Shown one piece after another: positions 1 to 5,773 of a stretch of DNA of 6,774 nucleotides. A program made the position numbers and the translations under genes. This DNA comes from Burkholderiales bacterium (GTDB lineage: Bacteria; Pseudomonadota; Gammaproteobacteria; Burkholderiales; Burkholderiaceae_A): positions 1 through 6,774 of the forward strand of contig JAURCW010000067.1 in NCBI GenBank assembly GCA_030828265.1, written 5' to 3'. The notes under the pieces were generated by a model. The model did not search any database. It was not told the DNA's origin and worked only from the letters and a program-made list of their open reading frames with translations. Position 1 is the first letter of the stretch. Each line of letters opens with the position of its first letter.

Positions 1-177
1 CAGGTTCAAGCCCGCATAGCCTTGGCCATGAAGCGCATCCAGCCGAGCCGCGAGCTCTGCCGATGGGGTCTCAATGGCGGTGTAACGGACTGCAAGGCCG
101 AGCTCCTGGGCGAAGGCTGCATGGATAGTCGGTGAGCGGCTGTGCGAAATAGGGCTGCCCAGAACGGCAAGCTGAAG
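1..177 (-). other. aroE: N-terminal part of the AroE (shikimate dehydrogenase) domain within the fusion
   Basis: Residues 651-709 of the fused protein match the substrate-binding N-terminus of AroE. The hallmark is G-S-P-I-S-H-S-R-S-P at 657-666, where S663 and S665 correspond to the two shikimate-binding serines (Ser14 and Ser16 in the E. coli enzyme). A following IHAAFAQELGL helix and the strand GYAGLNL, which normally leads into NVTVPxK, complete the match. The catalytic Lys/Asp pair and the NADP-binding Rossmann domain would lie beyond the left edge, so catalytic integrity cannot be judged. The enzyme converts 3-dehydroshikimate to shikimate, the step directly after AroQ, whose gene is also in this window. 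Confidence 0.9.
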
Positions 178-2127
178 CGTTGCTTCTTGGTCCTGGACCT
201 CAAGACCACGCACTTCGAGCTCGCAGCTCAATGCATCGGCGCCAAGGACTTCAATCGTTACCTCGGTACCTGCTGGAAGATGCGACCAAGACGGCACCCG
301 GCAGGTTAAAGGCAGCCTTGCAAGACGCACCAAACCCTCGCGGCCGAGGCGACCCTTTTCGATGAGGGGTTCTGTTGCATTGGGCCTTTGGGCGGCAAGC
401 CAAGACTCCGTCTCAAGGCCCTGCTCCATGCCCAGCCAACGCAGACTCCAGTAGCGCTCCATCTGGCCCTGAAACTCGCTGTACCGGTCGTAGCAGGCTT
501 CAAAGTGCGCAAGGTCGGCAAAGAGCTCTGCATCGTTGGGCTTGTAGGTTGGCCGGCGGTGGCCAAGGGCGGCCAAGACCTGCCATTGGTTCATGAGGTC
601 ACTGAAGCGTCGAAGAGGCGACGTAGACCAAGCATAGTGGCTGACTCCCATGCCCTGATGCGGACCAGGCCCCGTCTGCATGCGCACACGACCCATCGAC
701 TGGCAACGATAAATGCCCGGCAGATGAGCAAGGGCAAGCGTCTCACCCCAGGCCACATTCGTCGCGATCATCCATTCCGAGACCAGGCGATCGACCTCAT
801 TGTCACGCGGTCTAAGACGAATCTCGGGCCGGCCTTGGCCGTCAAGCTTGGCCTTGGCAAGATCAAATAACTCATCCCATTGCACATGCACCGAGAAATC
901 CACTCGACCTGTCGGTTCTGGTCGCCCGCGAATCTGTTCGCGCTGCGCCCGAAGACGCGAAGCCTGCTCAAGTAAAGGCTCAAGCCCAGGCCATTGCTGC
1001 AGAAGCTGTGGCCATGGATCATGACGAAGGTTCTTCGCAATAAAGACTTTTTCAATGCGCGTACTGACGGATGTTCGCTGACCCTGGTCATCGAACTCAA
1101 GGTACAGAGATAGGCAAGGGTTCTCGCGCCCCTCATTGAGCGAATAGGCATCAATCACTTCAGCGGGAAGCATGGTGAGTTTCTCGCCAGGAAAGTAGAC
1201 CGTGGAGGCCCGCTCGCGCGCCCATTGGCCAAGCGGCGAGCCAGGCTCGATGGCAAGGCCCGGCGCAGCAATATGCACGCCCACTCGAAAGCCACCGGCA
1301 GGCAACGGCTCAAACGAGAGCGCGTCATCCACCTCGGTGGTTGCGGCGTCGTCAATGGAATAGGCGGGGCATGTTGCCAAGGGAAGACTGGCCAATAACT
1401 GTTCGCGGCGACTTAAGCAGTCGGCGATGGCCTGTTGGGAATCCGCAGGCGCGTCTTGCGTGGCATGGTGCAGGCCGTTGGCCATGAAGCGGGCCCGGTG
1501 CAGGCTGTAGGCCGATGCAAGAAGGCCGCGTTGAAGTGCCAGCTGCTCGATACTGGTCTGACATTCAAAGGCCGCCTGCTCAAGCGCCTTGTATTCCACG
1601 GACTGCTTATCGGGCCGAATGAACAGGCTGATTCCAAGTAAGGCGAGCGGCTCGGGCAGTTGACCATCCACGAGCTCTTGCTTCATCTGGGCCTGCCGCT
1701 CTGTGGCAAGGCGTCGCTTCTCAATGCCCGCGAGCGCTGCCTTTAACGACTCCTCGGGCATGGCACGAAAGAGTCCTTTGCCCTTGCGCTGAAAATAAAC
1801 GGGGGCGGCCTGCAAGGCAAGAAGACCGCTTGCCTGATCAAGGGGGTTGCTGCCCTCGGTGCCGTAGACCTCTTTTGCGAAGTCGAGAAAGGCAAACTCC
1901 TCAGCGGGGGCGCACTGCCAAAGAAAATCGGGATCAAGCTCTTTGGCCTTGTCTTGGGCCTGCAGAAAAAAAGCCTCGAGGTCGGGCTCTGAAAAGGCCA
2001 AAAGGCATTGGCTGCGCTTCACCTTAAGCCGACGACCGGAGCCAAGCTCAAGCTGCAGGCTTGCGGGTGCCTCCGAAACCTGACGCGCCACCTTAAGCTG
2101 GCCAGAGTCCTCAAAAAGCCAGTTCAT
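1..2127 (-). CDS. RNB-family exoribonuclease fused to shikimate dehydrogenase (AroE); 3' end beyond the window
   Basis: One uninterrupted frame of 709 codons reads from ATG at 2127 to the left edge. Residues 1-135 match the N-terminal region I recall for betaproteobacterial RNB proteins (MNWLFEDSG, then PVYFQRKGKG). The RNB catalytic core spans about 255-525: acidic cluster IDDAATTEVDDAL (D259, E265, D267, D268), GVHIAAPG, YSLNEG, and SPLRRFSDL around R506/R507, the RNA-cleavage arginine region. Residues 586-645 form the C-terminal OB/S1-like domain, ending LEVRGL-type (RGLEV). After about six residues the frame continues as AroE (LAVLGSPISHSRSP, then YAGLNL). Known role of the RNB family: processive 3'-5' degradation of single-stranded RNA in the cytoplasm. 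AroE reduces 3-dehydroshikimate with NADPH. The start lies 2 bp after the mpl stop with no strong Shine-Dalgarno, suggesting translational coupling. RNB identity is very secure; the fusion is read directly, and its function as one polypeptide is inferred. Confidence 0.93.
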   Translation of the reverse strand, partial: MNWLFEDSGQLKVARQVSEAPASLQLELGSGRRLKVKRSQCLLAFSEPDLEAFFLQAQDKAKELDPDFLWQCAPAEEFAFLDFAKEVYGTEGSNPLDQASGLLALQAAPVYFQRKGKGLFRAMPEESLKAALAGIEKRRLATERQAQMKQELVDGQLPEPLALLGISLFIRPDKQSVEYKALEQAAFECQTSIEQLALQRGLLASAYSLHRARFMANGLHHATQDAPADSQQAIADCLSRREQLLASLPLATCPAYSIDDAATTEVDDALSFEPLPAGGFRVGVHIAAPGLAIEPGSPLGQWARERASTVYFPGEKLTMLPAEVIDAYSLNEGRENPCLSLYLEFDDQGQRTSVSTRIEKVFIAKNLRHDPWPQLLQQWPGLEPLLEQASRLRAQREQIRGRPEPTGRVDFSVHVQWDELFDLAKAKLDGQGRPEIRLRPRDNEVDRLVSEWMIATNVAWGETLALAHLPGIYRCQSMGRVRMQTGPGPHQGMGVSHYAWSTSPLRRFSDLMNQWQVLAALGHRRPTYKPNDAELFADLAHFEACYDRYSEFQGQMERYWSLRWLGMEQGLETESWLAAQRPNATEPLIEKGRLGREGLVRLARLPLTCRVPSWSHLPAGTEVTIEVLGADALSCELEVRGLEVQDQEATLQLAVLGSPISHSRSPTIHAAFAQELGLAVRYTAIETPSAELAARLDALHGQGYAGLNL

Positions 2128-2129
2128 GG

Positions 2130-3548
2130 CTAGGAGGCAGCTGCCTGGGTGAGGCCCTGCAAGAGTCGCTCGTGAATTCCCTCAAAGCCCCCATTACTCA
2201 TAACCAAAACAGCATCACCCGGTCGTGCCTGCTTCACAACACTGGCCACAAGCCTGTCGATCTCATCGCTAATGAAGGCCTGCGGCCGAAGGCTTGTGAG
2301 CGACTCTTCAAGGCTCCAGTCAAGGCCGCGGCTGTAAGCGAAGACCTGGTCGGCCTGGGCGAGAGAGCCGGCCAACTGATCTCGCATAAGTCCCATCTTC
2401 ATAGTGTTGGAGCGAGGCTCCAACACTGCCAAAAGCCTTGCAGCTTCGGGTAGATGAGCCCGAAGGGCTTGAACCGTTGTAGCAATGGCCGTGGGATGGT
2501 GTGCAAAATCGTCAAAGACCCGGACACCGGCGGCCTGGCCCCTTTGCTGCATTCGACGCTTAATACCCTTAAACCCCTTGACTGCCTCAAAGGCTTCAAC
2601 CGGATCAAGGCCCAGGGCAGTCACTGCCGCCAGAGCCGCCGCTAGGTTGCGACGATTATGCAGACCCCACAAGGGGCTGCTTGCCTGAGCCAGGCAACGC
2701 CCCTCACGCCAGAGTTCAAGCGCCTCGTGTTCTGCAAGGTGTGCATGATCGGTGTGGGTAGCCGCCGTCACGGGCAGCACGGCGAAATCAAGACCCGTTT
2801 CCGAGAGAGCGTTCTCTGCATCAAACCGCCACACTGGCGTGTAACAACCCCTAGCAAGCACACGGTCGATGGCGGGCTCTTGGGCGTGCACAACCAGGCG
2901 CCCTTCGGACGGCAAGGTTCGCACCCAGTGATGAAACTGAGTCTCAATGGCCGCGAGGTCGGAAAAAATGTCGGCGTGGTCAAACTCAAGGTTGTTTAAA
3001 ACAGCCACCTCGGCTCGGTAGTGCAAAAACTTGGATCGTTTGTCGAAAAAGGCAGTGTCGTATTCGTCAGCCTCAATAACAAAGGGCGCACCCGCCCCCG
3101 CAAGCCGAGCCGACACCCCGAAATTTTCGGGCACCCCACCCACCAAGAACCCCGGCTTCGCGCCACAGGCATCAAGCAAATAAGCAATAAGAGCGGTGGT
3201 TGTCGTCTTACCATGAGTGCCCGCCACCGCAACGATGCGCTGACGGCCAAGCAGATGCTCGGACAGAAAACTCGGGCCTGAGGTCATGGCAAGGCGCTGG
3301 TTAAGAATGGCCTCGACAAGCGGCAGACCACGGCGAGCCACATTACCCACCACAAAGAGATCAGGCTTCAGGGCAAGCTGGTCGACCTCGAAGCCCTCAA
3401 TGAGTTCGATGCCCGCCTGGCCAAGCTGGTCGCTCATGGGGGGGTAGACCTGGGTGTCACAGCCCGTGACACGAAAGCCCGCCGCCTGAGCAAGCTGGGC
3501 AAGCCCGCCCATAAAGGTGCCACAGATACCAAGGATATGAATATGCAT
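2130..3548 (-). CDS. mpl: UDP-N-acetylmuramate:L-alanyl-gamma-D-glutamyl-meso-diaminopimelate ligase (Mpl)
   Basis: Mpl is a cytoplasmic Mur-ligase paralogue that uses ATP to join recycled murein tripeptide (L-Ala-D-Glu-mesoDAP) to UDP-MurNAc, bypassing MurC, MurD and MurE. The 472-residue product has the expected length. It begins with the family signature MHIHILGICGTFMGGLA. The Mur-ligase P-loop GTHGKTTT is at 110-117. EADEYDTAFFDKRSKFLHYR lies at 159-178, with NNLEFDHADIF close behind, HNRRN at 297-301, DDFAHHPTAI at 346-355, EPRSNTMKMG at 377-386, and SNGGFEGIHERLL near the C-terminus. A start nine codons upstream (3575) is open, but the conserved N-terminus begins at 3548. It is the first gene of the minus-strand unit, 30 bp from a divergent gene and 2 bp ahead of the RNB-AroE gene. 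Its presence implies DAP-type peptidoglycan with murein recycling. Confidence 0.97.
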   Translation of the reverse strand: MHIHILGICGTFMGGLAQLAQAAGFRVTGCDTQVYPPMSDQLGQAGIELIEGFEVDQLALKPDLFVVGNVARRGLPLVEAILNQRLAMTSGPSFLSEHLLGRQRIVAVAGTHGKTTTTALIAYLLDACGAKPGFLVGGVPENFGVSARLAGAGAPFVIEADEYDTAFFDKRSKFLHYRAEVAVLNNLEFDHADIFSDLAAIETQFHHWVRTLPSEGRLVVHAQEPAIDRVLARGCYTPVWRFDAENALSETGLDFAVLPVTAATHTDHAHLAEHEALELWREGRCLAQASSPLWGLHNRRNLAAALAAVTALGLDPVEAFEAVKGFKGIKRRMQQRGQAAGVRVFDDFAHHPTAIATTVQALRAHLPEAARLLAVLEPRSNTMKMGLMRDQLAGSLAQADQVFAYSRGLDWSLEESLTSLRPQAFISDEIDRLVASVVKQARPGDAVLVMSNGGFEGIHERLLQGLTQAAAS

Positions 3549-3553
3549 GAGCC

Positions 3554-3585
3554 ATTGTACGGCCGGCATAATCAAGCTATGTCAA
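3554..3585 (-). promoter_or_regulatory. Candidate sigma-70 promoter for mpl
   Basis: On the minus strand a perfect TTGACA (3585-3580) is followed by TACAAT (3559-3554). The spacer is 20 bp, longer than the 17 bp optimum, which weakens the call. Transcription would be expected to start at or next to the mpl ATG (3548), implying a leaderless or nearly leaderless mRNA. The TTGACA overlaps the first codons of the divergent gene. Confidence 0.35.
3567..3572 (+). promoter_or_regulatory. Candidate -10 element (CATAAT) for the divergent hypothetical gene
   Basis: CATAAT matches the -10 consensus at five of six positions and ends six bases before ATG 3579, the geometry of a leaderless start. No convincing -35 hexamer is seen 16-18 bp upstream, where the sequence is the start of mpl. 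This call is tentative. Confidence 0.25.
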
Positions 3586-4151
3586 GCCTTCGACACGAAA
3601 TTGCCTGTGGTGCGGCACAGCTCATTGCCGAGGAAGGGTTCGACTATCAGAGCGCAAAACGTAAGGCCTATGAGCGAGTGACCGGCGGCCTTGGTGGGCG
3701 AATTGCAGCAAGCGATCTACCCAGCAATCAGGAAATTGAGGAGGCGATTCGCGATCACCTTGCCCTTTTTGCCGACGAGGACCAGCGTGCCCATTGCGAG
3801 GCTATGCGCAGGGCCGCCTTGGCGCTCATGCAGCGGCTTGCCTCTTTCCACCCCGTTTTAATGGGGGCTCTTGCCAACGGCACAGCCACGCAGTTCAGTG
3901 TTATTCACCTTGGTTGTCGGGCCGAGTCCGCCAAGGAACTTGCCATCGATTTTCTAAACGACGGCATCACGGTAGAAGCGACCGAGCTTGCGAACCCCAT
4001 AGGGCAGGGTAGGGTCGAGGGCTTATTGCTCGATTGGCAGGGCCATCCGGTGGTCATCACCACGCTTGCTCGCGGAGGTCTGCCAAGACGCTTCTCCAGC
4101 CTAAATGTCCACGAACTTTCCCTGCAACTTAATGATGGAGGCCTGGCTTGA
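3579..4151 (+). CDS. Conserved hypothetical protein, divergent from mpl
   Basis: I cannot assign a function. The 190-residue product has no signal peptide or membrane segment and is probably cytoplasmic. Residues 5-65 look helical and charged (AAQLIAEEGFDYQSAKRKAYER, then a QEIEEAIRDHLALF segment), and 68-90 form a second helix-rich stretch. Residues 94-130 (LMGALANGTATQFSVIHLG, then AKELAIDFLNDGI) faintly resemble the G-x-A-x-G...D-x-D layout of minimal nucleotidyltransferases, but the metal-binding aspartates are absent. I recall a similar protein next to mpl in other betaproteobacteria, sometimes mislabelled as a Mur ligase. ATG 3579 is preferred over the in-frame ATG 3537, which would make the gene overlap the mpl start; neither has a clear Shine-Dalgarno. 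Its stop overlaps the next gene by 4 bp, so the two are probably co-translated. Confidence 0.85.
   Translation: MSSLRHEIACGAAQLIAEEGFDYQSAKRKAYERVTGGLGGRIAASDLPSNQEIEEAIRDHLALFADEDQRAHCEAMRRAALALMQRLASFHPVLMGALANGTATQFSVIHLGCRAESAKELAIDFLNDGITVEATELANPIGQGRVEGLLLDWQGHPVVITTLARGGLPRRFSSLNVHELSLQLNDGGLA
4137..4141 (+). promoter_or_regulatory. Ribosome binding site GGAGG that decides the TTG start of the TlpA-like gene
   Basis: GGAGG lies inside the end of the upstream gene, six bases before TTG 4148. No ATG or GTG in this frame is equally well placed, and starting later would remove the basic n-region of the signal anchor. The TTGA overlap (4148-4151) is a typical stop-restart junction. Confidence 0.8.
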
Positions 4152-4681
4152 ATCGTCGGCAATGGATATTGACAGGTGCATTCGCAGTTACGGGCTTGGG
4201 TGTCGGCGTGGGCCTGAGCTACTGGCGACACTCCCCCAAGCAGCTGGCCGAACCCGCGGGCTGGGTCTTCGACCTTCGGCTTCAAAAGGCCGCGCAGGCC
4301 CGTGGTGAATTGCTCTCACTGGCCGAGTTTCGAGGCAAGCCCCTGGTGGTTAACTTCTGGGCAACTTGGTGTCCGCCTTGCGTGGAAGAAATGCCCGAAC
4401 TTTCGGCTTTTTACGACAAATTTAGGCCAAAAGGTGTTCAACTTCTTGGAATTGCGGTTGACTCGCCCTCCAATGTGAGAGAGTTCCTTGAAGAGCGCCA
4501 GTTTTCCTACCCCCTGGTTGTGGCGGGGGCTAACGGAAGCGAGCTTGCAAGCCGTTTGGGCAGCCGAATCGATGCCTTTCCCTACACGGTTCTGGTCGCC
4601 CCCAATGGGCAGGTGGTTCAACAGAAGATGGGCAGAATCTATGAAGAAGAGCTCATAAAATGGGTAGAAGACTACATTTAG
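4148..4681 (+). CDS. TlpA/ResA-family thiol-disulfide oxidoreductase, membrane-anchored
   Basis: This 177-residue thioredoxin-fold protein has an N-terminal signal anchor (MNRRQW followed by a hydrophobic stretch at about 7-25), which places the catalytic domain in the periplasm. There is no lipobox cysteine. The redox-active motif FWATWCPPC has its cysteines at C75 and C78. EEMPEL follows, then a conserved GIAVDS strand near 101-106. The cis-proline loop is FPYTVLVAPNG (P145), and the chain ends with helix EEELIKWVEDYI. Family members reduce or exchange disulfides in exported proteins, often in cytochrome c maturation, but no cytochrome genes are nearby and the partner is unknown. Translation starts at a TTG (4148-4150) that shares bases with the upstream TGA stop; GGAGG six bases before it supports this start, and the protein N-terminus fits. 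The peptide is of normal TlpA/ResA length. Confidence 0.93.
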   Translation: MNRRQWILTGAFAVTGLGVGVGLSYWRHSPKQLAEPAGWVFDLRLQKAAQARGELLSLAEFRGKPLVVNFWATWCPPCVEEMPELSAFYDKFRPKGVQLLGIAVDSPSNVREFLEERQFSYPLVVAGANGSELASRLGSRIDAFPYTVLVAPNGQVVQQKMGRIYEEELIKWVEDYI

Positions 4682-4753
4682 AAGCTTTTTAGAAAGGCCC
4701 CTTGGCCAATTGGGGTAAACTAACGTCTGTTTCATTTTTCCGATGGCGAGTGA
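4682..4753 (+). other. 72-bp spacer before aroQ, probably holding a promoter or leader
   Basis: This is the only gap longer than about 30 bp in the window. It holds overlapping small palindromes (TTGGCCAA at 4702-4709 and CCAATTGG at 4706-4713) flanked by CCCC and GGGG, then a -10-like TAAACT at 4716-4721 and a T-rich stretch at 4730-4739. No good -35 partner is visible for TAAACT. The inverted repeat has no T-run directly after it, so it is not a convincing intrinsic terminator. A promoter for aroQ-accBC here is plausible but unproven. Confidence 0.35.
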
Positions 4754-5221
4754 ATGACAACAGGCCCCCTTCTATGGCTGCTTCATGGCCCCAATTTGAA
4801 TATGCTCGGGCAACGTGAGCCCGATGTCTACGGGTCGCAGACCCTTGAAAGTATCAACACCCAGTCCGTCACCCTCGCGAAGTCTCTTGGCCTAAGGCTC
4901 GAGAGCTTTCAGTCCAACCACGAGGGGGAGCTGGTCGACCGTATTCAGCAGGCCCTGGGTCAGAATGTGAAAGGCTTGATCCTTAACCCGGCAGCCTTCA
5001 CCCATACCAGCGTTGCCCTGCGCGACGCACTTGCCGCCGTGGCCCTTCCCTTCGTGGAAGTTCACCTTAGCAATATCCACAGGCGCGAACCCTTCCGAAG
5101 CCATTCCTATTTTTCCGACAAGGCCGAGGCCGTGGTCTGCGGCATGGGGCCCTTGGGCTACGAGTCGGCCATCCGCTTCTTTCAAAAGTATCTTTTAACG
5201 ACCACGACCCCATCCCGGTAA
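4754..5221 (+). CDS. aroQ: 3-dehydroquinate dehydratase, type II
   Basis: AroQ catalyses trans-dehydration of 3-dehydroquinate to 3-dehydroshikimate, the third shikimate-pathway step, in the cytoplasm; the family forms dodecamers. The 155-residue product has normal length. Family signatures appear in order: [19 protein letters not shown], with R21 and the catalytic Tyr26 on the flexible lid loop; [14 protein letters not shown] at 52-65; [17 protein letters not shown] with N78 and H84; [19 protein letters not shown] with catalytic His104 and R115; and GYESAI near the end. All key residues known from the M. tuberculosis enzyme have equivalents. ATG 4754 has only a weak upstream purine stretch, but no better in-frame start is visible. 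The stop at 5219-5221 overlaps the ribosome binding site of accB, linking the genes translationally. An aroQ-accB-accC arrangement is familiar in proteobacteria. Confidence 0.97.
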   Translation: MTTGPLLWLLHGPNLNMLGQREPDVYGSQTLESINTQSVTLAKSLGLRLESFQSNHEGELVDRIQQALGQNVKGLILNPAAFTHTSVALRDALAAVALPFVEVHLSNIHRREPFRSHSYFSDKAEAVVCGMGPLGYESAIRFFQKYLLTTTTPSR

Positions 5222-5225
5222 GGAG
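5220..5225 (+). promoter_or_regulatory. Ribosome binding site of accB overlapping the aroQ stop
   Basis: AAGGAG shares two bases with the TAA stop of aroQ and sits six bases before ATG 5232. It is the clearest Shine-Dalgarno in the aroQ-accBC run and supports the accB start. Confidence 0.8.
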
Positions 5226-5231
5226 TTCGCC

Positions 5232-5771
5232 ATGGATCTGCGAAAACTAAAAACACTCATCGACTTGGTGGCCGAGTCCAACATTGCTGAGCTTGAGATT
5301 ACCGAGGGTGAGGGCAAGGTTCGTATCGTCAAGGCGGGCGTTACCCAGCAGCCCACAGCCCATACGGGTGCGGGCATGCCGTCCATGACCAACAACATGG
5401 CGGCACCCGTCGCAGGGCAGGGTATGGCGCCGGGTCAGGGCTATGATTCCGGCCAAGCTGCAATGGCCTCAGGGCGGGGCGATGGACTGGGCGCCAGCAG
5501 CAGTTCAGCGGGGGATACGTCTGGCTCGCAAGCCTCTGGGCAGTCGGTCTTGTCGCCCATGGTGGGCACCTTTTATCGTGCCTCATCACCCGGTGCCGCT
5601 CCCTATGTCTCGGTGGGTGACACCGTCTCTGAAGGCCAGACCCTCTGTGTGATTGAGGCCATGAAACTCATGAATGAAATTCCTGCCGATCGGGCCGGGG
5701 TGGTGAAGACCATCATGGTGGAAAACGGTCAGCCTGTTGAGTTCGGTCAGCCTCTTTTCGAGATCGCCTAG
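5232..5771 (+). CDS. accB: Acetyl-CoA carboxylase biotin carboxyl carrier protein (BCCP)
   Basis: AccB carries biotin and shuttles the carboxyl group from AccC to the AccAD carboxyltransferase in the first committed step of fatty acid synthesis. The 179-residue product has three parts. Residues 1-36 are the conserved N-terminal segment ([23 protein letters not shown]). Residues 37-105 are a long flexible linker rich in Gly, Ala, Ser, Met and Gln. Residues 106-179 are the biotinyl domain, with [19 protein letters not shown], which includes the BCCP-specific thumb, and [12 protein letters not shown], in which K145 is the biotinylation site. E. coli AccB is 156 residues, and the extra length here is in the linker. 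The gene follows aroQ by 10 bp and is separated from accC by only 2 bp, consistent with co-expression of the two subunits. Confidence 0.97.
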   Translation: MDLRKLKTLIDLVAESNIAELEITEGEGKVRIVKAGVTQQPTAHTGAGMPSMTNNMAAPVAGQGMAPGQGYDSGQAAMASGRGDGLGASSSSAGDTSGSQASGQSVLSPMVGTFYRASSPGAAPYVSVGDTVSEGQTLCVIEAMKLMNEIPADRAGVVKTIMVENGQPVEFGQPLFEIA

Positions 5772-5773
5772 GC

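Noticed and set aside
820..865. Recurring CTTGGCC/GGCCAAG words as DNA uptake sequences
   Set aside because: The words fall in coding frames and are explained by frequent GCC, GGC, AAG and CTT codons. Spacing and flanks are not conserved.
388..870. A 160-codon open frame on the plus strand
   Set aside because: It lies wholly antisense to the RNB catalytic core, which has clear family motifs. Its translation has no recognisable domain and no ribosome binding site.
3546..3575. Mpl start nine codons upstream at 3575
   Set aside because: The conserved Mpl N-terminus begins MHIHILGICG at 3548. The extra residues are unlike the family and would fill almost the whole divergent gap.
3580..3595. Imperfect palindrome TGTCAAG...CTTCGACA as an operator
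   Set aside because: The arms match only with a one-base bulge, and the site is inside the first codons of the divergent gene. A single weak copy is not enough to call an operator.
4698..4715. CCCC-TTGGCCAATT-GGGG inverted repeat as an intrinsic terminator
   Set aside because: The stem is only four perfect pairs around a ten-base loop and is followed by TAAAC rather than a T-run.
4316..4735. A 139-codon minus-strand frame opposite the TlpA-like gene
   Set aside because: The plus strand holds an intact CPPC thioredoxin with a good ribosome binding site; the minus frame is a shadow.
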